Origin: Bradyrhizobium macuxiense | GTDB taxonomy: Bacteria > Pseudomonadota > Alphaproteobacteria > Rhizobiales > Xanthobacteraceae | Direction: 5' to 3' | Length of the DNA stretch: 64,000 nt | Assembly (NCBI RefSeq): GCF_007993935.1 | Contig: NZ_VITY01000006.1 | Span: 310,001-374,000, forward strand | Shown here: one piece after another, positions 37,418 to 46,208 of the stretch | Position numbering within the stretch: the first letter of the stretch is position 1 | Layout: every line of letters starts with the position of its first letter | Program-made: the position numbers and the translations under genes | Notes under the pieces: generated by a model | What the model was told of the DNA's origin: nothing | What the model saw: the letters and a program-made list of their open reading frames with translations, nothing else | The model's database searches: none

Positions 37418-38299
37418 ATGCCGGTCCGCAGCAACATCGTCGGCATCGACAGCCCGGAGGCGCTGGAGAGGGCGCTGCGCGCGGCCTATTACCTTGCCGA
37501 CGACGGCATCGCGACGGCCTCCTATCTCTCGCTCGCGCTCGGCAAGCCGCTGCTGCTCGAGGGCGCGCCGGGTGTCGGCAAGACCGAGGCGGCGAAAGCG
37601 ATCGCCGCCGTGCTCGGCCGCAGGCTGATCCGCCTGCAATGCTATGAGGGCATCGACGCCGCCGCCGCGCTCTATGAGTGGAACTATCCGCGCCAGATGC
37701 TGGCGATCCGGCAGGCCGGCGAAGAAAGCATCGACATCTACGGCGAATCCTTCCTGATCGAGCGTCCGATGCTCGCGGCACTGCGCGCGCCTGATGCGAC
37801 CGTGCTTCTGATCGACGAGATCGACCGCGCCGACCAGGAGTTTGAGGCCTTCCTGCTCGAATTCCTCTCCGACTTCCAGATCTCGATCCCGGAGCGCGGC
37901 ACGGTGCGCGCCACCGAGCATCCCGTCGTGGTGCTGACCTCGAACCGGACCCGCGATTTGCACGAGGCGCTGCGGCGGCGTTGTGTGTATCACTGGATCG
38001 ACTACCCGAACGCCGAACGCGAGGCCCGCATCGTGATGATGCGCGCCTCCAGCGTCGCCGAAGCCACCGCCCGCGCCGTGGTCGCCGCGGTCGGCCGTCT
38101 GCGCCGCGAGCCGCTGAGCAAGGCGCCGGGCATTGCCGAGGCGGTCGACTGGGCGGAGGCCGCGACCCTGCTCAACAAGGGCGGCGCGCGTTGGCCGGAC
38201 GCGTTCAAGCGCTCGATCGGCGTCGCACTGAAGGACGAGGAGGACCTGCATTTCATCTCGCCCCGGCTCGATGCGATCATCGCGGAGGCAGCCGCGTGA
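37418..38299 (+). CDS. coxD: MoxR-family AAA+ ATPase (CoxD-like)
   Basis: A 293-aa AAA+ ATPase with Walker A GAPGVGKTE at 49-57 and Walker B VLLIDEIDRAD. In the cox system CoxD helps insert sulfur and copper into the Mo centre, and MoxR proteins generally work with a VWA partner. The next gene is that partner and overlaps by 4 nt. The ATG has GAGG upstream, and longer readings into the large-subunit gene are not used. Confidence 0.9.
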   Translation: MPVRSNIVGIDSPEALERALRAAYYLADDGIATASYLSLALGKPLLLEGAPGVGKTEAAKAIAAVLGRRLIRLQCYEGIDAAAALYEWNYPRQMLAIRQAGEESIDIYGESFLIERPMLAALRAPDATVLLIDEIDRADQEFEAFLLEFLSDFQISIPERGTVRATEHPVVVLTSNRTRDLHEALRRRCVYHWIDYPNAEREARIVMMRASSVAEATARAVVAAVGRLRREPLSKAPGIAEAVDWAEAATLLNKGGARWPDAFKRSIGVALKDEEDLHFISPRLDAIIAEAAA

Positions 38300-39414
38300 G
38301 CGACGAGCTCAAGCTGCCGCGCGCCGCGCGGATCTTCGTCACCTTTGTCGCGCTGCTGCGCGCCAACGGCTTCTCGGTCGCGCCGGAGCAGACGACGAGC
38401 TTCCTGGCGGCGATCGAACTGCTCGGGCCACGGAGCCTGGAGCACATCCGCCGGGCCGGCCTTGCCACGCTGGCGCCGCCGCCGGAGCGCCGCGCGACCT
38501 ATGACCGGCTGTTCGACATCCATTTCCGCGGCGCTGATGCCATCGAGCAGGCCGAAGGCGAAGACGAGGAGACCGTCCGCCTGCAGGAGGAAGGTCGCGG
38601 CGAGGACGAGCCGCCGCTCGCCGACGAAGCCAATGAATCCGGCCTCGCCGCGGCGCGGGCCGAAGCGCTGGTCGAGCGCCGTTTTGCGCAAGTCCCGACC
38701 AGCGATCCGCTGCGCCAATTGTCACGCGAAGCGGCACGCCGATTGCCGCGACGACGCGGCCACCGTCGGCGACGTGCGCGCGGCGGCCCGTTCGCCGATC
38801 TGCGCCGCACGCTGCGCGACAGCGTGCGCAATGACGGCGAGGTGCTACGGCTCGGACGCATGCGCCGCCGCCAGCGCCCGCGCAAGATCCTGTTCCTGAT
38901 CGACGTCTCCGGCTCGATGAAGGCGCGCACCGAGGAGAACATGCGGCTCGCGCATGCGCTGGTGCAGGCGGCCGGCAATGTCGAGGTGTTCACTTTCGGC
39001 ACACGGCTGACCCGCGTCACATCTGCACTGCGGCTGAAGCGGCGCGAGCAAGCGCTGAATGCGGCCTCGTTTTTGGTCAGCGACTGGGACGGCGGCACAA
39101 GGATCGGCGACGCGCTGCAAGCGTTCCTCGCGGTGCCGCGGTTCGGCGGATACGCCCGCGGCGCAGCTGTCGTGATCGTCTCCGACGGCCTCGAACGCGG
39201 CGATCCGGCGGCGCTGCGCGATGCGGTGGCAAAGCTATCGCGCCGGGCCTGGCGCGTGAGCTGGCTGACGCCGCTTGCGACGTCGCCCGGCTTCAAGCCG
39301 CAAACCGAGGCGCTGATCGCGATCCAGCGCTTCGTCGATGATCTCGTGGACGGCGGATCGAGCGCGGCTGTGGTCGCGCATCTGCTGTCGCTCGGAACAA
39401 GGAGAGCTGCGTGA
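38296..39414 (+). CDS. coxE: VWA-domain protein (CoxE-like)
   Basis: A 372-aa protein with the von Willebrand factor A domain in the C-terminal half; the metal site DVSGSM starts at residue 203. An Arg-rich stretch (about 147-165) precedes it. In cox operons CoxE acts with CoxD in active-site maturation. The GTG start overlaps the coxD stop (GTGA), so the pair is translationally coupled. The stop overlaps the next start in the same way. Confidence 0.9.
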   Translation: MSDELKLPRAARIFVTFVALLRANGFSVAPEQTTSFLAAIELLGPRSLEHIRRAGLATLAPPPERRATYDRLFDIHFRGADAIEQAEGEDEETVRLQEEGRGEDEPPLADEANESGLAAARAEALVERRFAQVPTSDPLRQLSREAARRLPRRRGHRRRRARGGPFADLRRTLRDSVRNDGEVLRLGRMRRRQRPRKILFLIDVSGSMKARTEENMRLAHALVQAAGNVEVFTFGTRLTRVTSALRLKRREQALNAASFLVSDWDGGTRIGDALQAFLAVPRFGGYARGAAVVIVSDGLERGDPAALRDAVAKLSRRAWRVSWLTPLATSPGFKPQTEALIAIQRFVDDLVDGGSSAAVVAHLLSLGTRRAA

Positions 39415-40301
39415 CTGGCATTGTCGACGGACATCATCACATCTGGCGTCAGGCCGATCTCGCCTGGCTGTCCGGCCCGATGCAGCCGCGCATCTTCGGT
39501 CCCTACGAGCCGATCCGCCGCGACTACCCGATCGAGGAATATCTCGACGACCTCAAGGGCGCCGGAGTCACCCGCTCGGTCTACGTCCAGACCAACTGGC
39601 CCAACGGCCAGTTCGAGGATGAGGCGGCTTGGGTGCAGCAGACAGCGGATCAACACGGCTGGCCGCACGCCCTCGTCGCCTATGCCGATTTTTCCTCAGG
39701 CGACGTCCGGCCGCAGTTGGACCGGTTGAAGCGTTATCCGCTGGTGCGCGGCGTGCGCATGCAGCTGCACTGGCACGAGAACCCGCTCTACCGCTTCGCG
39801 GCACGGCCCGATCTCTGCACCGATCCGGCAATCCGGCGCAATATCAGCCATCTCGCCGACTATGGCTGGAGCTTTGACCTGCAGGTGTTCGCGCCGCAGA
39901 TGGCCGACGCTGCCGCGCTCGCCGCCGCCTGCCCCAATGTGACGTTCATCCTGCAACATGCCGGCATGCTGGAAGATCTGTCGCCGCAAGGCCGTGCCGC
40001 CTGGCGCGCCGGCATGGCGCGGCTCGCACAATGTCCCAACGTGGTGGCGAAGCTCTCCGGGCTCGGCACCTTCATCCATCGCAACGATGCCGCGCATATC
40101 GCCGGCGTCATGACCGACACGGTCGCGATCTTCGGTGCGGAGCGCTGCCTGTTCGGCTCGAACTTTCCGATCGAGAAGTTGTGGACCAGCTACCGCGATC
40201 TCGTCGATGCCTTCAAGGCGGCCGCCGAGCGGCTCAGCCGGGAGCAGCGCGCCGCGATCTTCGGCACGACGGCGGCGCGGGTCTATCGGCTGGAGCCATA
40301 G
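39411..40301 (+). CDS. Amidohydrolase family protein (lactonase/decarboxylase type)
   Basis: A 296-aa TIM-barrel amidohydrolase (Amidohydro_2 type). It opens VDGHHHIWRQADLAWL with the metal-binding HxH, has FILQHAGML and ends with the FGSNFPIEKLW Asn/Asp-type motif and FGTTAARVYRL. Members hydrolyse lactones or decarboxylate ring-cleavage products. The GTG start has AAGGAG upstream and overlaps coxE. The position right after the Mo hydroxylase genes suggests it acts on a product of that enzyme (inference). Confidence 0.85.
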   Translation: MTGIVDGHHHIWRQADLAWLSGPMQPRIFGPYEPIRRDYPIEEYLDDLKGAGVTRSVYVQTNWPNGQFEDEAAWVQQTADQHGWPHALVAYADFSSGDVRPQLDRLKRYPLVRGVRMQLHWHENPLYRFAARPDLCTDPAIRRNISHLADYGWSFDLQVFAPQMADAAALAAACPNVTFILQHAGMLEDLSPQGRAAWRAGMARLAQCPNVVAKLSGLGTFIHRNDAAHIAGVMTDTVAIFGAERCLFGSNFPIEKLWTSYRDLVDAFKAAAERLSREQRAAIFGTTAARVYRLEP

Positions 40302-40352
40302 CCGCGCCGCGGGCACGAACACGACAACGAACACGAATTTGGAGGGAGAGCG

Positions 40353-41201
40353 ATGCCGTTGGAGATCAAGATTCTGGACTATGGCGATATCGAGCTGGAA
40401 TCGAGCTTCCTCGTGCTCGGGCACAATTGCGGCCGCACCCGCCGCGTGCTGACGCTCGGCTTCCTGATCCTCGGCGGCCCCTACCCCGTGCTGGTCGACA
40501 CCGGTTACCGCTCCAACCAGATCATGGAGACGCTCGGCATGCGCGGCCTCCAGTTCCACGAGAACATGATCGAGAACCAGCTCGCCCGCCACGGCGTGCG
40601 GATGGGCGACGTTCGCTTCGTCTGCCACACCCATCTGCACATCGACCATGCCGGCAAGGACGACCTGTTCCCGATGAACACGACCGTCGTCCTGAACCGC
40701 AAGGAGCTGGAATATTCGGTCTCCGGCCTGATGCATCCGCAATATCCCGCGCCCGACATCAAGCACCTGATCGACCGCCTGCACACCAAGAGCGCGCTGC
40801 GCTTCCTCGACCTCGAGATCACCGGCCCTGTCGAGCTGATGCCCGGCGTCTATTGCGACGCCGCCAACGCCCACACCGAAGGCTCGATGAACATCCACGT
40901 CCACACCACCGACGGCATCGCCACGATCTGCGGTGATGTGATCTACGATTTCAACGACCAGATCGTCACGCCCTTCAACGAGATCCATGACGCCGAGCCG
41001 CGCACCACCGGCAACCATGGCACCAGCAAGCGCGCCGAGAAGGCCGCGATCAAGAAGCTGCTCTCCAGCTCGCGCTATCTGCTGCCGGTGCATGATCGCC
41101 CCGCCAAGATCGAGGGCGGCATGGTGGTCGGCCGCCTGCACGACCAGGTGCCCGGGCCGGTCGTGCAGAGCCTGCCGCAACGAAGCTGGTTCCCGGCATA
41201 A
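40353..41201 (+). CDS. Metallo-beta-lactamase-fold hydrolase, N-acyl homoserine lactonase family
   Basis: A 282-aa metallo-beta-lactamase-fold enzyme. HTHLHIDHAG at residues 92-101 gives the HxHxDH dinuclear zinc motif, with a later Asp in GDVIYDFND and His in LLPVHDRP. AttM/AiiA-type lactonases share this pattern. In this operon a ring- or lactone-opening step in catabolism is more likely than quorum quenching, though the latter cannot be excluded. GGAGGG precedes the ATG. Confidence 0.87.
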   Translation: MPLEIKILDYGDIELESSFLVLGHNCGRTRRVLTLGFLILGGPYPVLVDTGYRSNQIMETLGMRGLQFHENMIENQLARHGVRMGDVRFVCHTHLHIDHAGKDDLFPMNTTVVLNRKELEYSVSGLMHPQYPAPDIKHLIDRLHTKSALRFLDLEITGPVELMPGVYCDAANAHTEGSMNIHVHTTDGIATICGDVIYDFNDQIVTPFNEIHDAEPRTTGNHGTSKRAEKAAIKKLLSSSRYLLPVHDRPAKIEGGMVVGRLHDQVPGPVVQSLPQRSWFPA

Positions 41202-41219
41202 CCGCGAAGGCCTGTCACG

Positions 41220-42791
41220 ATGACGCATGTCACGCTGCGCAGCGAGTTCGAAGACCTGATCGACCCCTACGCGCCGGTCGGCCAGGTCGGCACCGGCTTT
41301 GATTTCACGGAGGGGCCGATCTGGCACCCGGTCGATCACTTCCTGCTGTTCTCCGACATGCCCGGCGACGTGCGCCGCCGCTGGGATGCGCGGCGCGGCG
41401 TGGTCGAGGTCAAGCGTCCGTCGAACAAATGCAACGGCATGACCTACGACGCCGATCTCAATCTGATCGTCTGCGAGCACGCCACGTCCTCGCTGATCCG
41501 CGAGCGGCCGGACGGGCGGCGCGAGGTGCTGGCCTCGCATTACGAGAACCAGGAACTCAACAGCCCGAACGACGTCTGCGTTCATTCGAGCGGTGCGATC
41601 TATTTCTCCGATCCCTGGTATGGCCGGATGCCGGTCTACGGCGTCGAGCGGCCGCGGCAGCTCGGCTTCCAGGGCGTCTATCGCGTACCATCAGGCGGCG
41701 GCGCGCCGAAACTGCTGGTCGACCGCTATCTGTTCGAGCAGCCGAACGGGCTGTGCTTCTCGCCGGACGAGCGCATCCTCTATGTCAACGACACCGTGCA
41801 GGCGCTGATCCGCGCCTTCGACGTCGGCGCCGACGGCTCGCTCAATAATCCGCGCGTGTTCGCCTCCGGCATCCGCTCCGAGCTCGAACCCGGCCTGCCC
41901 GACGGCATGAAGTGCGACCAGCGCGGCAATGTCTGGGTCACCGCACCCGGCGGCGTCTGGGTCTATTCGCCCGATGGCAATCTGCTCGGCAAGGTCCGCT
42001 TGCCCGAGCTCGTCGCCAATCTCGCCTGGGGCGGCGCCGATTTCCGCACCCTCTATCTGACCGCGACCCATTCGGTCTACGCGATCCCGACCAAGGTCGG
42101 GCCGCGCAACGAGCCCTATATGAGCGGCAAGCGCGGCGGCGCCGGCGCTGCATCATCCACGCCCGCGCCGAACCTCACCGCCGGCGAGATGCAGCTCGAT
42201 CCGCAACGCTGCGCGATGATCATCCAGGACATGCAGAACGATGTCATCATGGATGGCGGCGCCTTCGCCGACTCCGGCGCCCCTGCCCATGCAAGGCAGC
42301 AGCACGTCGTCGAGAATGTCCGCCGCGTGGCGGAGGCGGCGCGGGCGCGTGGCGTTGCCATCATCCATGTCTGGTTCGTCGTCGAGCCGGGCGCGCCAGG
42401 GGTGACCTTGAACGCACCGCTGTTCGAGGGGCTGGTCGACAGCAAGGCGATGGTGCGCGGCAGCTGGGGCGCGGCGCCGGTCTCCGGCCTCGAGCCGCGC
42501 CCGGGCGATTTCGTGGTCGAGAAGATGCGGATGAGCGCGTGGGAGGGCACAAGGCTCGAGACCATCCTGAAGGCGACCGGCCGCGACATGATCATCAACA
42601 CCGGCGCCTGGACCAACATGTCGGTCGAGCACACCGCGCGCACCGGCGCCGACAAGGGCTATTTCATGATCGTGCCGGAGGATTGCTGCTCGACCATGAA
42701 TGCCGACTGGCATAATGCCGCGATCAATTTTGCGCTTCAGAACGTCTCCGTCGTGACCAACGCCGACACCGTCATCAAGGCGCTCGGCTGA
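41220..42791 (+). CDS. SMP-30/gluconolactonase fused to a cysteine-hydrolase (isochorismatase) domain
   Basis: A 523-aa fusion. Residues 1-300 form an SMP-30/gluconolactonase-like six-bladed propeller (FDFTEGPIWHPVDHFLLFSDM, NSPNDVCVHSSGAIYFSDP, LPDGMKCDQRGNVWVT). Residues about 318-523 are an isochorismatase-like hydrolase with the triad Asp in MIIQDMQNDVI and Lys in VVEKMRMSAW. The usual catalytic Cys is replaced by Ser in TGAWTNMSVEHTAR. It may couple lactone opening with C-N or related hydrolysis. The domains are joined by a short Gly/Ala/Pro-rich linker. Confidence 0.85.
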   Translation: MTHVTLRSEFEDLIDPYAPVGQVGTGFDFTEGPIWHPVDHFLLFSDMPGDVRRRWDARRGVVEVKRPSNKCNGMTYDADLNLIVCEHATSSLIRERPDGRREVLASHYENQELNSPNDVCVHSSGAIYFSDPWYGRMPVYGVERPRQLGFQGVYRVPSGGGAPKLLVDRYLFEQPNGLCFSPDERILYVNDTVQALIRAFDVGADGSLNNPRVFASGIRSELEPGLPDGMKCDQRGNVWVTAPGGVWVYSPDGNLLGKVRLPELVANLAWGGADFRTLYLTATHSVYAIPTKVGPRNEPYMSGKRGGAGAASSTPAPNLTAGEMQLDPQRCAMIIQDMQNDVIMDGGAFADSGAPAHARQQHVVENVRRVAEAARARGVAIIHVWFVVEPGAPGVTLNAPLFEGLVDSKAMVRGSWGAAPVSGLEPRPGDFVVEKMRMSAWEGTRLETILKATGRDMIINTGAWTNMSVEHTARTGADKGYFMIVPEDCCSTMNADWHNAAINFALQNVSVVTNADTVIKALG

Positions 42792-42801
42792 GGGAGGCGC
42801 G

Positions 42802-43428
42802 GTGCCGAAGCTGCTGCATCTTGCCTGCTCTCCCCGCGCCGATTCGGAATCGGCAGCCGGCGCGTGCGTCTTTGTGGAGAGCTTCCGCAAGGCACGCCCG
42901 GACTGGGAGATCGACGCGATGAACCTCTGGCGCGAACCCCTGCCGGAGTTCGAGGGGTATCTGCTCGAGGCCAAATATGCCCGGATCGGCGGCAAGGGCT
43001 TCACCAATTCGCAGCACGATGCTTTCGCAGTCGCCGAACGCCTCGCGCTGCGGCTGTCGTTGGCCGATCGCGTGCTGATCTCGACGCCGATGTGGAATTT
43101 TTCGATTCCCTACAAGCTCAAGCAGTGGCTCGACGTCATCATCCAGCCGGGGCTGACCTTTCGCTTCGATCCGGCGCAGGGTTATCTGCCGCTGCTCAAG
43201 GACCGCCCGACGGTCGTGATCCTGGCGAGCGGCAGCGACTTCGTCACCGGCATGAACCGCGGCCGCATCGACATGGCGACGCCCTATCTGCGCGAGATGC
43301 TGCGCTTCATCGGCATCCAAGACGTGCGCTTCGTGCCGATCGGCCCGACCACCGGCCCCACGGAGCCGATCCGCGCGGCCCGCGACGCAGCGCATCGCAG
43401 GCTTGCGGAGATGGCGGCGCGGTTTTGA
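42802..43428 (+). CDS. FMN-dependent NAD(P)H oxidoreductase (AzoR/flavodoxin-like fold)
   Basis: A 208-aa flavodoxin-like reductase: N-terminal LLHLACSPRADSES loop (phosphate-binding), TPMWNFSIPYKLKQWLD and ILASGSDF motifs of AzoR-type proteins. These reduce quinones, azo or nitro compounds using NAD(P)H. It is the last gene of the + strand cluster, with GTG start and AGGGAGG 5 nt before it. A likely role is quinone or ring reduction in the same pathway (inference). Confidence 0.85.
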   Translation: MPKLLHLACSPRADSESAAGACVFVESFRKARPDWEIDAMNLWREPLPEFEGYLLEAKYARIGGKGFTNSQHDAFAVAERLALRLSLADRVLISTPMWNFSIPYKLKQWLDVIIQPGLTFRFDPAQGYLPLLKDRPTVVILASGSDFVTGMNRGRIDMATPYLREMLRFIGIQDVRFVPIGPTTGPTEPIRAARDAAHRRLAEMAARF

Positions 43429-43441
43429 ACGGTTAATACCA

Positions 43442-43569
43442 CCGTCGTCCTGGCGAAAGCCAGGACCCATAACCACCGCTTTCGGCAATGAGCGGGATCG
43501 CAGCCCCGGCGTGGCGCAACAACTCTCACTTGGGGTAATGGGTCCTGGCCTTCGCCAGGACGACGACGG
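43442..43569. repeat. Dispersed inverted repeat, CCGTCGTCCTGGCGAA type
   Basis: Arms CCGTCGTCCTGGCGAA..GCCAGGACCCAT and ATGGGTCCTGGC..TTCGCCAGGACGACG flank about 70 nt. It is just after the last gene of the large + cluster and might serve as its transcript end. Confidence 0.75.
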
Positions 43570-43652
43570 GATAGTTCGACTCAACGTGTCAAACAACGCG
43601 GTGCCATCGCCCGCGCATGCGGGTGATCTAGTGTCCACGGCTCTTCCCATCG

Positions 43653-43776
43653 CGTCGTCCCGGCGAAGGCCGGGACCCATACTCTGCGGCGGATATTGTG
43701 AACGGCACTCGTCGTTCCAGCGTCGCGCAACAAGCCGCCTTTGGGGTTATGGGTCCCGGCCTACGCCGGGACGACG
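43653..43776. repeat. Dispersed inverted repeat, CGTCGTCCCGGCGAAGGCC type
   Basis: A second, related element: CGTCGTCCCGGCGAAGGCC..GGGACCCAT and ATGGGTCCCGGCCTACGCC..GGGACGACG. The two elements fill most of the 600-nt gap 43429-44028; the remainder (43570-43652 and 43777-44028) shows no convincing gene or RNA. Confidence 0.75.
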
Positions 43777-44028
43777 GCGAGCATGTTGCACGGCCTGTGA
43801 ACTCATGCTTCCGCAGTCTCGCGACGCGCTGCGGCCACTTGCGCGGCGAGGGGCGTTTAAAGACGGCGATTACACGATTTCGGAATATTAGAAGACTACC
43901 CCTGATTTGCCCGACATGTCAAGTTGCCTGGTCGAGCGCCGCCAGCCGCGAGCTGCTTTGCATGGGGTTGTTTTTCGATATTTTTGGCGGCGCGCACCAA
44001 GCGAGAAGTTCCTCCGCTGTCACCGCCC

Positions 44029-45402
44029 CTACGCCTCCGCCGCAGGAAAGATCAACCTGCACAACAATCCCGGCGCGCTGTCGCGCAATTCGATCTTGGC
44101 GCCGTGCAGGCTCGCGACCGCCGCAACCAGGCTGAGACCGAGGCCGTTGCCCGGCGTGTAGCGGCTCTGCTCGAGCCGGTAGAAGCGCTTGAAGACGCGG
44201 TCGTGCTGGTCGGCCGGAATGCCCGGGCCGTCATCGGCAACCGAGATCACCGGCCCGCCTTCGTCATCGTCGCAAGTCACGGTCACCCGTCCGCCCGGGC
44301 GGCCATGCTTGATGGCGTTGTCGACGAGATTGGCAATGGCGTCGAACAACAGGTCGCGGTCGCCGGTGACCATCACCGCGGGATCGCCGGCAAGGTCGAG
44401 ATGGGTGGTCACCTCCTCAGCCGCGGCATCGTAGAGCTCGACCACCTCGCCTGCGATCTCGACGAGATTGACGGTGCGAAACGCGCCCTTACGGGCCCGC
44501 GTTTCGATCTCGGAGATCCGTGTGATCGATGCGAACATTCCGAGCACCGCGTCGAGATCGGCGATGGTGTCGCCGATCAGCGCCGCATCGCCCTCTGCGT
44601 TGCGTGGGGCGTGATAGGCCTTCTCCAACCGGCCGCGCATCCGGGTCAGCGGCGTGCGCAGGTCGTGGGCGATGTTTTCGCTGACCTGCTTGACGTCCCC
44701 CATCAGGGTCTGGATCCGATCCAGCATCAAATTGAGGTTCTCGGCGACGCGATCCCATTCGTCATGGCTGCCGAGGAGCGGGATGCGCTGGTCGAGGCCG
44801 GAGAGCATGATGGCGCGACTGGTCGCATTGATCGACTCGATCCGGCCCACCGTTCGTCGCGTGACCCCGATGCTGGCGGCCGCAGCCAGCACGATGATCA
44901 GCACGACAACGGCGATGCCCGCGGCCCGGATCTGCGCCATGAAGCCGTCGAGATCGCTGATGTCGCGGCCGACCAGCAACCGATCGCCGTTCGACAGGGT
45001 CTCCGTCACGACTCGCGCCAGCGAGGTTCCCGTGGCGAGCTGCGGCAGCGAGACGCGGAATTCGGTCCATCCCTGCCCGGCAGCCTCCGCCGGCCATTGC
45101 TTGAGATTTCCTGCAAACACCGCCGAGCCGGGGCCGGCCAACAGATAAACATGGTCGGCAAAGGCTTTGTCCGCGATGCGTTGCGCAATCAACGCGGTCA
45201 GGCCATCGCGGCCGGACCGCGCATAGGCATCGTCGAGGCTTGCCTGCTCGGTCATGATCGCGCGGTCGGACCTGTCGCGCACATAGGACAGTGTCGACCA
45301 GTAAACATAGGCAAAGATGACGGACACGATCAGGCCGAAGATGCCGATGGCGATCAAGGCCAGGCGGAACGTCGATGACCTGAGGGTTTTAGCCAGGAGC
45401 AC
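44029..45402 (-). CDS. Sensor histidine kinase
   Basis: A 457-aa membrane kinase. Two transmembrane helices (about residues 14-35 and 161-180) flank a periplasmic sensor region. HAMP follows (about 180-235), then the phosphoacceptor His 246 in SENIAHDLRTPL, and an ATPase domain with NLVDNAIKHG, VADDGPGIP and GNGLGLSL. It overlaps the response-regulator gene by 14 nt. The signal is unknown. Confidence 0.93.
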   Translation of the reverse strand: MLLAKTLRSSTFRLALIAIGIFGLIVSVIFAYVYWSTLSYVRDRSDRAIMTEQASLDDAYARSGRDGLTALIAQRIADKAFADHVYLLAGPGSAVFAGNLKQWPAEAAGQGWTEFRVSLPQLATGTSLARVVTETLSNGDRLLVGRDISDLDGFMAQIRAAGIAVVVLIIVLAAAASIGVTRRTVGRIESINATSRAIMLSGLDQRIPLLGSHDEWDRVAENLNLMLDRIQTLMGDVKQVSENIAHDLRTPLTRMRGRLEKAYHAPRNAEGDAALIGDTIADLDAVLGMFASITRISEIETRARKGAFRTVNLVEIAGEVVELYDAAAEEVTTHLDLAGDPAVMVTGDRDLLFDAIANLVDNAIKHGRPGGRVTVTCDDDEGGPVISVADDGPGIPADQHDRVFKRFYRLEQSRYTPGNGLGLSLVAAVASLHGAKIELRDSAPGLLCRLIFPAAEA

Positions 45403-46081
45403 GGAGGCAGTACCCGATGCCGCGGATCGTGTGGATCAGCGGATAGGCTTGCTGGTCGTCGACCTTGCGGCGCACCCGTCCGACATAGACGTCGATGATG
45501 TTGGTCGAGGGATCGAAATGCAGATCCCACACGTGCTGCAGCAGCATGGCGCGCGACACCACCCGGCCCTCGTTGCGCGCGAGGTATTCGAGCAGCTGGA
45601 ATTCCTTCGGCAGCAGCGGAATCTTGCGGCCGCGGCGGCTCGCCGTCCGCGCGATCAGATCGACCGCGAGATCGCCGACCCGCAGGATGGTCTCCTTGGC
45701 AACGGTCTCGCTGCGGCGGCCGAGCGCCTCCAGGCGTGCCAGCAACTCGACAAAGGAGAACGGCTTGACCAGATAGTCGTCACCGCCGGCGCGCAAGCCA
45801 CGCACGCGGTCATCGACCTCGCCGAGCGCGCTGATGATCAGGAACGGCACTGCGATGCCATCGTCGCGCATCTGACGCATCACCGTGATGCCGTCGATGT
45901 CGGGCAGCATGCGATCGATCGTGATCACGGCATAGTCGCGCGCCGCGCCCTGGTTCAGCGCCTCGCGGCCGTTCGCCGCCAGATCCACGTCATAGCCGCA
46001 GGTGGTGAGTTCCTCGACGAGCTGACCCGCGGTCTCCGGATCGTCCTCGACGACGAGAATGCGGCGGTGAGCTCCGGTCAT
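45389..46081 (-). CDS. OmpR/PhoB-family response regulator
   Basis: A 230-aa regulator. The receiver domain has acidic residues 12-14, phosphorylation site Asp 56 and conserved Lys 106 (LVKPFS), followed by a C-terminal winged helix (IDVYVGRVRRKVD, IHTIRGIGYCL). It is cotranscribed with the kinase gene downstream, which overlaps it. Targets unknown; the neighbouring Gly-rich protein gene (46209-46748) is on the same strand directly upstream. Confidence 0.93.
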   Translation of the reverse strand: MTGAHRRILVVEDDPETAGQLVEELTTCGYDVDLAANGREALNQGAARDYAVITIDRMLPDIDGITVMRQMRDDGIAVPFLIISALGEVDDRVRGLRAGGDDYLVKPFSFVELLARLEALGRRSETVAKETILRVGDLAVDLIARTASRRGRKIPLLPKEFQLLEYLARNEGRVVSRAMLLQHVWDLHFDPSTNIIDVYVGRVRRKVDDQQAYPLIHTIRGIGYCLRAPG

Positions 46082-46208
46082 CTTCTTGAACTCTCCGAGT
46101 TCTCAACCCCTCCGAGCGCCCCGCGACGGTCGCCGCCAGACTATCCCATTCCGGGGCTGGATGGAACGTCTGGCGACGGCCGCGACAACGGTGCGGATGG
46201 TTGGGCGA

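Noticed and set aside
40353..41201. Quorum-quenching AHL lactonase as a firm function
   Set aside because: The HxHxDH motif is shared by many lactonases; operon context favours a catabolic role and no luxI/luxR genes are in view.
43777..44028. Short readings between the repeats and the histidine kinase
   Set aside because: No ribosome sites or recognisable protein; codon pattern is not coding-like.
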